From Rhodospirillaceae bacterium (GTDB taxonomy: Bacteria > Pseudomonadota > Alphaproteobacteria > Rhodospirillales > UBA2165): 49,203 bases of DNA. A program made the position numbers and the translations under genes. The stretch covers positions 1 through 49,203 of the forward strand of contig PBNV01000048.1 of NCBI GenBank assembly GCA_002723345.1, given 5' to 3'. Each line of letters starts with the position of its first letter. The stretch's first letter is position 1. Positions 18,382-28,859 of this stretch are shown in pieces. A model generated the notes under the pieces. It ran no database searches, was not told the DNA's origin, and worked only from the letters and a program-made list of their open reading frames with translations.

Positions 18382-19209
18382 ATGGGTCTACAAACAAACG
18401 TCTCCCGCAGTAAGGCGTCACAATTTGGCACAATTCTGTTAACAGAGAGGCGTGTTCGTAAAATCCTAGGATTCCAGGTTGGCCTAGTAGCTTTCGCAAT
18501 CGTCATTAGTTTTTGGGTCACTGGTATGTTTGACGGTGACCGAATATCCGAGGGATTGCCAGCAATCGGTGTGTTGATATCGGATATGATGCCCCCCGAC
18601 TTTACACGTTGGAAGCAATGGATACTGCCCATGCTTGAGACCATAGCCATGTCCGTCGCCGGAACAACTTTGGCAATTTTTTTCTCAGTTCCAATAGCGA
18701 TATGGGCGGCTACAAACACGACCCCAAACAGATTGGCTTACGCTGTCGCTAGAATGTTATTGAACGGTTTTAGGGCAATTCCTGAACTTATTATGGGAAT
18801 TATATTTGTTGCGGCGGTCGGATTTGGCATGTTGCCGGGTGTATTAGCTCTTGGCTTACATTCCATAGGTATGGTTGGAAAATTTTTTGCGGAGGCTATT
18901 GAGCATGCACATCCAGCGCCGATTGAGGCAGCTCAAGCTGCTGGCGCAACATCTCTTCAAGTTATCATACACGGCGTTTTACCTCAGGTGTTTACTCAAT
19001 TCGCAGATGTCACAATGTATCGGTGGGAATACAACTTTCGACAATCAACAGTAATGGGAATGGTCGGAGCGGGGGGCATCGGAACAGAGTTGGTGGGATC
19101 GTTACGTATATTGGATTATCAACAAGTGTCCGCAATTTTAATAATGATTCTCGCTGCTGTATCAGTGGTGGATTGGTTGAGTGGTGTTCTAAGGGAACGT
19201 TTTAAGTAG
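18382..19209 (+). CDS. ptxC: phosphite/phosphonate ABC importer, permease
   Basis: A 275-residue inner-membrane permease of the PhnE/PtxC type with about six hydrophobic helices. The ABC coupling motif is seen as EAAQAAGATSLQVIIHGVLPQ (split here: EAAQAAGA, then the conserved G and P). It forms the channel for the ATPase at 16474 and binding protein at 17430. It is the last gene of the ptx group, 61 bp after ptxB. No second permease is present, which agrees with a homodimeric channel. Confidence 0.88.
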   Translation: MGLQTNVSRSKASQFGTILLTERRVRKILGFQVGLVAFAIVISFWVTGMFDGDRISEGLPAIGVLISDMMPPDFTRWKQWILPMLETIAMSVAGTTLAIFFSVPIAIWAATNTTPNRLAYAVARMLLNGFRAIPELIMGIIFVAAVGFGMLPGVLALGLHSIGMVGKFFAEAIEHAHPAPIEAAQAAGATSLQVIIHGVLPQVFTQFADVTMYRWEYNFRQSTVMGMVGAGGIGTELVGSLRILDYQQVSAILIMILAAVSVVDWLSGVLRERFK

Positions 19210-19461
19210 CTACTCCAATCAGAGCACTATCTAATGTTGTTTTTCTAGAGGACCCATACCCAACTTCTTGGCTCACATCTTAAAGGCCATTTTTGCATTG
19301 ATAGTCCGCCGAAATCCGATACATGCCACGTAGGAAACCAGTAACAGTTTGGATTGCATGGGTCTTATAATTTAGCGGGCGAGGATGGTCATTGGTTTTT
19401 GGCATCTAATTTGTAATATTCCCAATTAGTCATGAAATTATTGATAGAGAAGGATTGATAT

Positions 19462-20702
<1,241 letters not shown>

Positions 20703-20788
20703 GACCATCGGCAGGTGTGATTGGCAAAGTTTGATGTTGATCGTTTCAGAATGTGTAAAACTCTTAAAAAAATAATGAGGAGGCAATA

Positions 20789-21571
20789 ATGCCGTCGGCA
20801 ACCGTAAATGGAGCGACACTTTCTTATCAATGGAACGGTGCTGAGACAAAACCCGTGCTCGTTCTCTCTAACTCTCTGACGACAGATATGAGGATGTGGG
20901 AGCCGCTACTTCCCGCATTTACAGAACACTTCCGAGTTCTTCGGTATAATAACCGTGGCCATGGTGGATCGTCTTCTCCGACCGGGGAATACACGATCAA
21001 TGATATCGCCGGCGATGCACTCGCGCTCATGGATTATTTGGACATTCCCACCGCACAATTCTGTGGTCTGTCCATGGGAGGCATGGTGGGCATGTGGTTG
21101 GGGCTTCATGCACCTGACCGGGTGCAGAAATTGATTATTTGTAACACTTCCTCTGATGTGGGGTCCCCCGAGCCATGGACCGCAAGGATCGAGGCAATCA
21201 AGGACGGTGGAATGGCGGCAATTGAGGAAGCCGGCGTTGAGCGTTTTCTCTCCGAGGAGTACCGATCCACTGGAGGCAGCGCGGTGGGAATGGTGCGTGC
21301 CATGCTGCTTGACTGTGACGTGGAGGGCTACTGTGGATGTGTTGCAGCTGTTCGGGATATGTCGCTTACAGATCAACTTAGCCAGATTACGAATGATGTA
21401 TTAGTGATCGCCGGAGAAGTTGATTTCGCGACACCTGTCTCCCATTCCGAAATCATTGTAGATCGCATTCCAGGGGCCAAACTTACTGTGATCCCTGGTG
21501 TGGCGCATTTATCGTGCGCAGAGAAGCCAGAAGAGTTTGGTAGAATTGTTCTGGACTTTTTAAAAAATTAG
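20789..21571 (+). CDS. pcaD: 3-oxoadipate enol-lactonase-like alpha/beta hydrolase
   Basis: A 260-residue alpha/beta hydrolase with the triad S95 (GLSMGG), D211 (GEVDFATP) and H239 (GVAHLSC), and the oxyanion region YNNRGHGGSS. Length and motifs match PcaD, which opens 3-oxoadipate enol-lactone in the beta-ketoadipate pathway. A strong AGGAGG ribosome-binding site sits before the ATG. PcaC-like decarboxylase follows after nine bases, as in pca operons. Sitting after ligAB is unexpected because LigAB products do not form this lactone. Confidence 0.82.
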   Translation: MPSATVNGATLSYQWNGAETKPVLVLSNSLTTDMRMWEPLLPAFTEHFRVLRYNNRGHGGSSSPTGEYTINDIAGDALALMDYLDIPTAQFCGLSMGGMVGMWLGLHAPDRVQKLIICNTSSDVGSPEPWTARIEAIKDGGMAAIEEAGVERFLSEEYRSTGGSAVGMVRAMLLDCDVEGYCGCVAAVRDMSLTDQLSQITNDVLVIAGEVDFATPVSHSEIIVDRIPGAKLTVIPGVAHLSCAEKPEEFGRIVLDFLKN

Positions 21572-21580
21572 AGTGTGTCG

Positions 21581-21952
21581 ATGACGGATAACACGTTTGA
21601 GAGGGGGGACGCTCGGCGGCGGGAAGTGCTCGGCGATTCTCATGTTGATCGGTCAGATGCAGGAACCACTGAATTCACCGAGGAGTTTATGGCCTTCATT
21701 ACCCGATACGCGTGGGGTGATGTTTGGACCCGGCCAGGTCTCGAGAAAAAGACACGAAGCCTTCTGAACCTTGCTATGCTAGCGGCCCTTAACCGGGAAA
21801 GCGAGTTCAAACTGCATGTCAAAGGAGCACTCAATAATGGGGCGACATCGGAGGATATTAAAGAGGTTTTATTTCAAGTTTCCATTTATGCCGGTGTGCC
21901 AGCTGCGCTGTCCGCTTTCCAATGGGCGCAGGACGTGATGGATGGGCTGTAA
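21581..21952 (+). CDS. pcaC: 4-carboxymuconolactone decarboxylase-like protein
   Basis: A 123-residue CMD-family protein. It has EFMAFITRYAWGDVWTRPGL, the type seen in PcaC, then KTRSLLNLAML and the conserved FKLHVKGALNNG region. PcaC removes the carboxyl group of 4-carboxymuconolactone to give the PcaD substrate. ATG 21581 is preferred; a GTG at 21575 adds two residues. It is followed after 121 bp by the molybdopterin enzyme on the same strand. Confidence 0.85.
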   Translation: MTDNTFERGDARRREVLGDSHVDRSDAGTTEFTEEFMAFITRYAWGDVWTRPGLEKKTRSLLNLAMLAALNRESEFKLHVKGALNNGATSEDIKEVLFQVSIYAGVPAALSAFQWAQDVMDGL

Positions 21953-22073
21953 ATGCGCTGCCCGGCTGGTGATACAGAGCCAGCCACATCTGTGACCAAC
22001 CCATCGACGCTTAGAAGCCCAGTGTGATACCTTCATCTTAACAGGGATAATTCAAAGGCACGGTGATACAGCC

Positions 22074-25000
22074 ATGAAATTTGCATTTATATTGTACGGA
22101 CTGCAGTGGGCACTGCGGATCACTGCTTTACGATACCCAATGTTTAGGGCCCGCCTCAAAGAAAAGGACTTCTCGGTCCAGATCAGGGTTGCAGACAATA
22201 GCATGGGCCGCACCTTTATCTTCAAAGGCGGGCGTGTGAGCTCACGATCCGGCGTCCGGCAAGATTGCGATGTGGACATCTCCGTCAAGTCGGCTGAGCT
22301 TGGTGCTGAGCTCATGATGCCGCCTGTAGATCATTTGAAACGTATTGAGGCCATAAAGGCGTTCTCGCTCATGGCAGTAGGACCCGATGAATTAGTTAGC
22401 TGGTTTTCCGAGACCGTTTACATGATGCAAAGGGCTGGCTGGACCTGGGGTACGCCGGTAGCCAACGGTGAGACCCGTTATGTAAATAACACAAACGGCG
22501 GCCCAGTATTTGTTTATCAGAAAGCAGGCAAAATCGTGCGCCTTACACCCATAGATTTTGATGACGATGATGCAGGCACTTGGACGATCAACGCGCGCGG
22601 CAAGGAATTCACCCCCCCGCGGAAATCGTCAATCTCACCCCATGGGCTGGCGTCCAAGTCCATCGTTTACTCTAAAGAGCGTAATCTCTATCCCATGAAG
22701 CGCGTGGATTTTGATCCCAATGGAGACCGAAACCCCCAGAACCGAGGTGTATCTGGATATGAGAGAATTTCATGGGAAGAGGCCCTGAATATTGTTGAAG
22801 CCGAGATCAAACGGGTAAATAGATCTTATGGCCCAGGTGCCATTCTTGCCGCTAGAAGCTCGCATCATACCTGGGGTAATGTGGGTTATTATATCAGTGC
22901 GTACAATCGCTTTACCAACATCATCGGTGCGACCCAAACCATGCTTAATCCGGACAGCTGGGAGGGTTGGTATTGGGGTGCAATGCATCACTATGGCCAC
23001 AGCATGCGTAATGGCGCGGCGGAGATTTATGGCCAAGTAGAGGACTGCTTACAGGAAGCCGAAATGATTGTCTTCTGGGCCAGTGATCCCGAGGTAACGA
23101 ATGGTGTATACGGCTCTTTCGAGGGCACCATCCGGCGGCAATGGGCACAAGAATTGGGGATTAAGATGGTGCATATCGATCCCTATCTAAATGAAACCGC
23201 TGCTTTCATGGGCGGCAAGTGGATAGCCCCCCGACCCTCTACGAGCCCGGCGCTCGCACAAGCCATAACCCACGTTTGGATGACTGAGGGCCTTTACGAC
23301 AAAGAATATGTCCAAAACCGTACAACTGGGTTTGATAAGTGGCAGGATTATATTCTCGGTAATGACGAGGAGGGGGTTGCCCGGACGCCAGAATGGGCAG
23401 CCGATGAAACCGGGGTACCAGCACGTGATATTCGTGCGTTGGCTCGCGAATGGGCGTCTAAGAAGACCTACCTGGCAGCGGGAAGCATGGGAACAACCCT
23501 CGGCGGTGCGTGTCGCTCGGCGACAGGGGCACAATGGGCGCGAGCAATGATCTGCCTTATGGCCATGCAGGGGCTGGGTAAACCGGGTATCAACTTTGGC
23601 GGCCTGCAGTTCGGGGCTCCAATTGATTATAATTTCTATTTTCCGGGATATGCCGAAGGGGGTTTTTCGGGAGACCTGCAGAACTCGGGCAACGCCATTA
23701 GCCTCTACCAGCGTATGCCTCATTTAATTAGCATGAACCCAACCCAGCAAGCCGTTCCGCGCTTGAAAATGCCAGAGGCCATTATGGATGGAAAGGCAGA
23801 GGGGTACCCCATCGACATACGGTCCATTGAAGGGCAGTTTTTCCCGGTAAACTATCCATCGCCCGGCCATTCCAAAGTGAAAATGATGTATAAATACGGT
23901 GGATCTTACATTGGTACTCAGCCGGACAGCAATCGCTACGTGAAAATGTATCAGTCAGATGAATTGGAGTGTGTTATTGCGCAGGCTATTTGGCACGAGG
24001 GAGAGGTCAAGTTTGCTGATATTATATTGCCAGCGTGCACAAATTTCGAACGTTGGGATATCGGCGAATGGGCTAACCCGGGAGGTTACGGCTATGATTG
24101 GGTCGGCCAACTCAATCATCGGGTCATTGGTATCCAGCACAAAGCTATCGACCCCTTGGGCGAATCCAAGTCAGATTTCGAAATCTTCCACGCAGTCTGT
24201 AAACGGCTGGGTCATGGCGCCTATTTCACGGAAGGACTGACGGAGTTGGATTGGGTCAAGCGGGTCTTCGATGCCTCCGATCTGCCGCGTCATATCAGCT
24301 GGAAGAAATTTTTAAAGAAAGGCTATTTCGTAGTACCCCCGGAGCCAGAGGCGTCCCGGCCCAAAACATCCTACCGATGGTTTGCCGAGGGGCGAAAAAA
24401 AGATGTTCCAGAGCCGCATCCCCTGCCTGGATCATATGGCGAAAATTTCCTTGACGGTCTTCAGACACAATCAGGCAAAATTGAATTCGAATCCAACAGT
24501 CTCAAGCGGTACGGAAATGATCCCGAGAGACCTCCTCTCAATAAATATATACCGGCATGGGAGGGGATACATACATCTGACTTGTTTAAAAAATTTCCCT
24601 TACAACTATTCTCGCCGCACGCTCGCTACAGCTTCCACACGAAAGGCGATGGAAAGGACAGCGCCATAAACGACATTACTGACCACCGCCGTGAAATCGA
24701 TGGATATTTCTATTGGATCGCTCGAATAAGTCCCTCGGATGCCGCGGACCGGGGAATCGAAGAAAATAACCTTGTCAAACTTTACAATGATCGAGGCGCT
24801 GTTATTTGCGCCGCTCATGTTACCGAACGGGTTCGACCAGGAATGATCCACTCTCGTCAGGCTTCTGCGGTTTATGATCCGATCGGAAAGCCTGGATATT
24901 CAGCCGACCGGGGTGGGTGCATCAATAATCTCACCCCCAACAGAACACAGTCCCTAAAGACTCATTCTGCTGCCTATAATTCTTGCCTAATAGAGGTCGA

Positions 25001-25100
25001 ACTATGGGATGGCGGATCAAATATTGGTCATGGAGCCGCGGAGGCCAACAACCAAATAGCAGGGGCAGGAAACGCGTTGGAAACGGCGGGGCAGGATTAA
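22074..25100 (+). CDS. molybdopterin hydroxylase/transhydroxylase large subunit with N-terminal SCP2-like domain
   Basis: A 1008-residue DMSO-reductase-family protein most like pyrogallol-phloroglucinol transhydroxylase (AthL) and resorcinol hydroxylase (RhL). From about residue 134 it follows AthL closely. Active-site residues recalled from the Pelobacter enzyme (H144, D174, S175 as Mo ligand, W176) correspond to H264, D294, S295, W296, all with an offset of 120; the [10 protein letters not shown] segment with the active Tyr is also kept. There is no N-terminal Fe-S cysteine motif, as in AthL. Residues about 30-115 form an extra domain resembling SCP2 sterol carriers. It should add or move a hydroxyl on a polyhydroxylated ring. 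No Tat signal is seen, so it is cytoplasmic. Confidence 0.88.
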   Translation: MKFAFILYGLQWALRITALRYPMFRARLKEKDFSVQIRVADNSMGRTFIFKGGRVSSRSGVRQDCDVDISVKSAELGAELMMPPVDHLKRIEAIKAFSLMAVGPDELVSWFSETVYMMQRAGWTWGTPVANGETRYVNNTNGGPVFVYQKAGKIVRLTPIDFDDDDAGTWTINARGKEFTPPRKSSISPHGLASKSIVYSKERNLYPMKRVDFDPNGDRNPQNRGVSGYERISWEEALNIVEAEIKRVNRSYGPGAILAARSSHHTWGNVGYYISAYNRFTNIIGATQTMLNPDSWEGWYWGAMHHYGHSMRNGAAEIYGQVEDCLQEAEMIVFWASDPEVTNGVYGSFEGTIRRQWAQELGIKMVHIDPYLNETAAFMGGKWIAPRPSTSPALAQAITHVWMTEGLYDKEYVQNRTTGFDKWQDYILGNDEEGVARTPEWAADETGVPARDIRALAREWASKKTYLAAGSMGTTLGGACRSATGAQWARAMICLMAMQGLGKPGINFGGLQFGAPIDYNFYFPGYAEGGFSGDLQNSGNAISLYQRMPHLISMNPTQQAVPRLKMPEAIMDGKAEGYPIDIRSIEGQFFPVNYPSPGHSKVKMMYKYGGSYIGTQPDSNRYVKMYQSDELECVIAQAIWHEGEVKFADIILPACTNFERWDIGEWANPGGYGYDWVGQLNHRVIGIQHKAIDPLGESKSDFEIFHAVCKRLGHGAYFTEGLTELDWVKRVFDASDLPRHISWKKFLKKGYFVVPPEPEASRPKTSYRWFAEGRKKDVPEPHPLPGSYGENFLDGLQTQSGKIEFESNSLKRYGNDPERPPLNKYIPAWEGIHTSDLFKKFPLQLFSPHARYSFHTKGDGKDSAINDITDHRREIDGYFYWIARISPSDAADRGIEENNLVKLYNDRGAVICAAHVTERVRPGMIHSRQASAVYDPIGKPGYSADRGGCINNLTPNRTQSLKTHSAAYNSCLIEVELWDGGSNIGHGAAEANNQIAGAGNALETAGQD

Positions 25101-25103
25101 ATT

Positions 25104-25952
25104 ATGAAGAAATGGAACCTCCTTATAGATGTTGCAAAATGCCACAACAGTCAGAATTGCTTTCTGTCAGTTGCCGATGAATATCAAGGTAATACTCATC
25201 CAGGTTACGCAGCGGAGATGCCCCGCCACGGGCATAGATGGATAGACACAAAGAAAAAGGAGAGGGGTCAAGCGCCAATGGTCGATGTGGCGTATGTGTC
25301 TACCATGTGTATGCATTGCGATGATGCACCTTGCATATTTGCCGCAAAAAACAACGCTGTCAAAAAACGTGATGACGGGATTGTAATAATCGACCCAAAA
25401 TTATCGAAGGGTCAAAAACATTTAGTGGATGCCTGTCCGCACGGTGCGATTTGGTGGAACGAAGAGCTTGAAATACCGCAACATTGGAATTTTGATGCCC
25501 ATCTACTGGACAATGGTTGGAAAGAGCCAAGGTGCGCGCAAGCATGCCCTACCGGAGCTCTGAAAGCCCTTCATGTTGAAGACTCAGAAATGGAAAAAAT
25601 AAAAGAGGAGCAAAATCTAGAAGAATTTAATCCCCAGTTTAAAACTAAACCTCGTGTTCATTACAAAAATCTCCACCTTTACAATAAATGCTTTATTGGA
25701 GGGACAGTGGTGTTTGTAGAAAACGCCACGGAAGATTGTCTCGAGGACGCAAATATTGTGCTCAAAAAAGAGGATGAAAAACTAGATGAGGTGAAAAGTG
25801 ATACCTTTGGTGAATTTAAATTTGATGGTTTAGATCCCAACAGCGGTTCCTATCAGCTTGAAATCACTCACGATGGGTTTTTAGGTTTATCCGTAGAGGT
25901 TGAGCTAGAAGAGAGTATTTACACAGGCGTTCATACTATGCAGGCACGTTAG
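25104..25952 (+). CDS. Fe-S small subunit of the transhydroxylase-like enzyme, with C-terminal beta domain
   Basis: A 282-residue partner of the large subunit, starting three bases after it. The N-terminal ferredoxin-like part keeps cysteines at 13, 19, 69, 72, 77, 111, 144 and 148. The positions expected to complete the first motif hold S16 and V23, and the CxxC before AHLLD is replaced by W128 and D131, so only eight of twelve cluster ligands of AthS remain. Residues from about 205 form a carboxypeptidase-regulatory/Cna-B-like beta domain ([10 protein letters not shown]), also present in AthS. It converges with msrA, sharing stop bases. Confidence 0.88.
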   Translation: MKKWNLLIDVAKCHNSQNCFLSVADEYQGNTHPGYAAEMPRHGHRWIDTKKKERGQAPMVDVAYVSTMCMHCDDAPCIFAAKNNAVKKRDDGIVIIDPKLSKGQKHLVDACPHGAIWWNEELEIPQHWNFDAHLLDNGWKEPRCAQACPTGALKALHVEDSEMEKIKEEQNLEEFNPQFKTKPRVHYKNLHLYNKCFIGGTVVFVENATEDCLEDANIVLKKEDEKLDEVKSDTFGEFKFDGLDPNSGSYQLEITHDGFLGLSVEVELEESIYTGVHTMQAR

Positions 25953-26407
25953 TGGCGTCCGTGTTTTTCAAAGTATCGCTGATGGTACTCTTCTGCCTTA
26001 TAAAACGTACTAGCTTGTGTAATCTCTGTGACGATTGGGTTGCGGTACTTCCCTGACTCACTTTGTGAAAGCAAAGAATTGCGGGCTGCTTCCTGTTGCT
26101 CGGATGTATGAAAATAGATCGCAGACCGGTACTGCGTTCCGACATCTGGCCCCTGCCGGTTTAGGGTTGTGGGGTCATGGACGGCCCAGAAAGTATCCAG
26201 CAACTCAACGTAAGTAATCTTGTCCGGGTCGTAGTCCACTTCGACGACTTCCGCATGGCCGGTTCGACCTGTGCAGACTTCCTCATAAGTAGGGTTGTCT
26301 TTGTCTCCGCCAGCATACCCGGAGAACGCTTCATTAACCCCGTTTAGACGTCGGAAAGCAGCTTCTACTCCCCAGAAACAGCCGGCTCCAAATGTTGCTT
26401 TTGCCAT
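25949..26407 (-). CDS. msrA: peptide methionine sulfoxide reductase A
   Basis: A 152-residue MsrA with catalytic Cys10 in GAGCFWG and the conserved [17 protein letters not shown] and GTQYRSAIY segments. It reduces methionine-S-sulfoxide in proteins using thioredoxin. An AAGGAG ribosome-binding site lies eight bases before the ATG. It is on the minus strand, its stop overlapping that of the preceding Fe-S subunit, and it diverges from hpnM. Two recycling cysteines expected at the C-terminus of some MsrA are absent, as in the shorter subgroup. Confidence 0.95.
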   Translation of the reverse strand: MAKATFGAGCFWGVEAAFRRLNGVNEAFSGYAGGDKDNPTYEEVCTGRTGHAEVVEVDYDPDKITYVELLDTFWAVHDPTTLNRQGPDVGTQYRSAIYFHTSEQQEAARNSLLSQSESGKYRNPIVTEITQASTFYKAEEYHQRYFEKHGRH

Positions 26408-26524
26408 TGTTTAATTCTCCTTAACCACCGCTATGTAACTACCTCGCAAATTTGCCGATTCAATGTATCGTTTATGTAGTACAGTGATGGCTGAGACACA
26501 AATTTTGCAGGAGTGACCAGCCAA

Positions 26525-27148
26525 ATGCCGCTAACGATCCCCCGCTTTGCTAGGCCTTTTCTCTGCTTACTCCTATTTCTGACAATCACTAACTTGGGTG
26601 TCAGCAGTCAAGCCGCCGAGCCGAGGCAAGTTGTCGAAAGTTTTCACGCCGCCCTGCTGGTGGTGATGAAAACGGCAGAAAAAAACTCGGTCGAGCAGCG
26701 TTACAAGGAGCTTGAACCGGTGATTGCCGATGCCTTCAATCTCGACTTTATGATAAGAATTGCGGTGGGATCGCGCTGGAAAAAAACATCCAATCCAGAA
26801 AAGACTGCGCTGGTCCAAGCATTCAAGCGCATGAGTGTCGGCACCTATGCAGCTCGGTTTAACGGTTACTCCGGAGAGAGTTTTAAAACGCTAAACGTCT
26901 CGGATGGGCCGCGCAAAACGAAATTGGTAAAAACACACATTGCGCGCGCTGAAAACACGCCTGTAAAACTCACCTATGTTATGCGGCAATTTGGTCACGA
27001 TTGGCAGATCATCGATGTGTTGCTCGACGGCAGCATCAGTGAAATGGCCGTCCGAGTTTCGGAGTACCGGAATATTTTGCGGAATCAAGGGGCCGGTGCA
27101 CTTGCTACCGCGCTTAATAAAATAGCCGACCGCCTCATCTCTCCTTAA
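26525..27148 (+). CDS. hpnM: hopanoid-associated MlaC/Ttg2-like periplasmic protein HpnM
   Basis: A 207-residue MlaC-family protein with a signal peptide (MPLTIPRFAR, hydrophobic core, cleavage near SQAAEP). The body holds the family features FNLDFMIRIAVGSRW and FNGYSGESF, then DWQIIDVLLDGSISEMAVRVSE (conserved VxLDGxS). MlaC carries phospholipids across the periplasm; the HpnM branch occurs in hopanoid clusters, as here with hpnN and hpnL next door. The start at ATG 26525 is preferred; a GTG at 26513 overlaps the AGGAG. It converges with hpnL three bases away. Confidence 0.8.
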   Translation: MPLTIPRFARPFLCLLLFLTITNLGVSSQAAEPRQVVESFHAALLVVMKTAEKNSVEQRYKELEPVIADAFNLDFMIRIAVGSRWKKTSNPEKTALVQAFKRMSVGTYAARFNGYSGESFKTLNVSDGPRKTKLVKTHIARAENTPVKLTYVMRQFGHDWQIIDVLLDGSISEMAVRVSEYRNILRNQGAGALATALNKIADRLISP

Positions 27149-27151
27149 CGC

Positions 27152-28159
27152 TTAATCAGAGTTCCGTTCGGCTGTGTGATTGTCCGCACTGATATCGGGT
27201 TTCAGCACATAGAAAACGATTATTCCCCACGCGATCCAAATAACCTCTCGGACACGACGGATGATTGCGGCTGTAAATCCCGCAGTTGGAGATCCTGTCA
27301 GTACTGCCCCTATGGTCAAAATCGCGCCCTCCTGGACCCCGATGCTGGCGGGTACGAGGAATGTACCCGCCCTGACCATTTGAGCGACGGCCTCAATGAT
27401 CCAGGCATCTACCAGGGATACCGGATAGCCAATAAATTTCATGATATAATAGATTTCGATCACGCCCAATATCCAGTTGAGCAATGCAAACATAAGGGCA
27501 CAGAAAAACCGGCCCCGTAGGGTCGAGTAAAACGCCACTAATTTATCTTCGACGGCTTTAACATGTCGGAGTGCGGTAGCGGCCCAAGCGTTCAACGCGT
27601 GTCGGGAGAAAAATTTGTCAATTAGTGACACCATTTTGGTTCTCTGAAACAGAAAAAAGAGGCCGACCCCAACGACGAGTGCGCTTAGCCCCGCTCCGGC
27701 AACGGATTTATAGCTGGGAGAGAGATCCGGTGACCGCAAGACGAACCAAAATCCGATCACGAGAAATAGAATTAAGGCTAGGACATTGATGGTTTTGGCC
27801 AGGATGAGTGACGCCACACCGTCCTCGTAGGCTATGCCATAGTATCTTTTCAACAGAACGGCTTTGATGACTTCTCCTCCCATGCCAGCCAGGGGCGTGA
27901 TGTTGTTAAATGCTTCTCCTGCTAGCCGCATCTGAAAAAACCGGTAAATCCAGAGCGGGGAGAGCGGCACATGCTTGACCGTCAATTGCCATGTGAAGGT
28001 ATCAATGAGGAAGGCGAGAAAATAAATAAAGAAAATAAGAAGAATGCCAATGTCGACCCTGGAGAGAAGGTGCCAAGTTTCCGCCAGGTCAATTTCGGCA
28101 ATAATGAAGGCTAAGAGTCCGAGGCCGGCAAGGAACAAGAGGGGTTTTACCCAGCGCAT
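27152..28159 (-). CDS. hpnL: HpnL-family flippase-like membrane protein
   Basis: A 335-residue polytopic membrane protein of the lysylphosphatidylglycerol-synthase-TM (UPF0104) family, with about eight hydrophobic helices. Conserved pieces are NNITPLAGMGGEVIKA and VPASIGVQEGAI, both typical of this flippase-like fold. In hopanoid clusters this family is named HpnL; its exact cargo is not established. ATG 28159 with GAGGGC upstream is used; the longer frame runs into the preceding gene. It is the last of hpnN - CDP-alcohol transferase - hpnL, so it may flip the lipid that the transferase makes. Confidence 0.8.
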   Translation of the reverse strand: MRWVKPLLFLAGLGLLAFIIAEIDLAETWHLLSRVDIGILLIFFIYFLAFLIDTFTWQLTVKHVPLSPLWIYRFFQMRLAGEAFNNITPLAGMGGEVIKAVLLKRYYGIAYEDGVASLILAKTINVLALILFLVIGFWFVLRSPDLSPSYKSVAGAGLSALVVGVGLFFLFQRTKMVSLIDKFFSRHALNAWAATALRHVKAVEDKLVAFYSTLRGRFFCALMFALLNWILGVIEIYYIMKFIGYPVSLVDAWIIEAVAQMVRAGTFLVPASIGVQEGAILTIGAVLTGSPTAGFTAAIIRRVREVIWIAWGIIVFYVLKPDISADNHTAERNSD

Positions 28160-28169
28160 ATTTTTGCCC

Positions 28170-28859
28170 TCAAACCCTGTAGTTCTTGTTCCAGGCGAAA
28201 AGATATAGAACCCAATATACGTGAGCGCCAATAGCCGCAGCCGGCAGCAGGATCCAGAGAAAATCGAATACCGTCAGGATGATGACAAGCAGCCAAAAGT
28301 CCGCTCGTGCTAGTTCCCGGAAGGCGAAAATTAATGCCTGCTTCCAGCTATCCGGAAGGTCGTTATTGTCCGGATCTCCGTCTTCCGTTGCGTCGCTGTG
28401 TTGCATGTCAGCATAGAGTCCTAAAAAGTAGTTTATTGAGGCCCCCGCGCCACCTGAGACGCCGAACCAGAACCAGAACTCTTGACCGGTGGACCCTGCC
28501 ACGCCCCAGCCGAGCCCGACAAAAAAAGCGGCATGGACAACCCAATCCACAAAAGTGTCAAACATCCGCCCGGTTTTAGAATTTTGTTTCTTTGCCCGGG
28601 CGATTTCACCGTCACAGTTATCCAGCAGATAACAAACAAAAAAGACCAAACTGCCCGCAAACTGTGTTTTGACATCTCCCTGTGCAAAGAGGCCCGCCGC
28701 CACTAGGCCTAGCAACATCGATACAAGAGTAACCTGATTGGCCGTGAGGGGCGTTTTCAGCAGCATCGGTGTCGCTCGCACCGAGATATGGCGAATAAGC
28801 GGAAACAGCGGCTTGGGACGAGACTCGAGGCTGAGCTTTGATTGTTCCGTTCGCTGCAT
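28170..28859 (-). CDS. CDP-alcohol phosphatidyltransferase 1
   Basis: A 229-residue integral membrane enzyme with about six helices. The complete family motif DxxDGxxARx8GxxxDxxxD is present (DNCDGEIAR, then GRMFDTFVD). Such enzymes move a phospho- or phosphono-alcohol from a CDP/CMP carrier to an acceptor hydroxyl using two metal ions. The ATG shares a base with the hpnN stop, and hpnL follows ten bases after its own stop, so hpnN, this gene and hpnL form one operon. The nearby AEP genes suggest CMP-AEP as donor. Phosphatidylglycerophosphate synthase-like activity is the ordinary alternative. Confidence 0.87.
   Translation of the reverse strand: MQRTEQSKLSLESRPKPLFPLIRHISVRATPMLLKTPLTANQVTLVSMLLGLVAAGLFAQGDVKTQFAGSLVFFVCYLLDNCDGEIARAKKQNSKTGRMFDTFVDWVVHAAFFVGLGWGVAGSTGQEFWFWFGVSGGAGASINYFLGLYADMQHSDATEDGDPDNNDLPDSWKQALIFAFRELARADFWLLVIILTVFDFLWILLPAAAIGAHVYWVLYLFAWNKNYRV

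Noticed and set aside
16474..19209. Naming the ABC genes phnCDE (phosphonate uptake)
   Set aside because: Sequence cannot separate them from ptxABC, but direct linkage to ptxD and absence of C-P lyase genes favour phosphite.
19210..19461. Promoter for the aromatic operon at the TATAAT near 19368
   Set aside because: No acceptable -35 hexamer at normal spacing; not listed as a separate feature.
23187..23723. 178-codon minus-strand frame within the Mo enzyme gene
   Set aside because: The plus-strand protein is conserved here with the transhydroxylase family, so this is a shadow frame.
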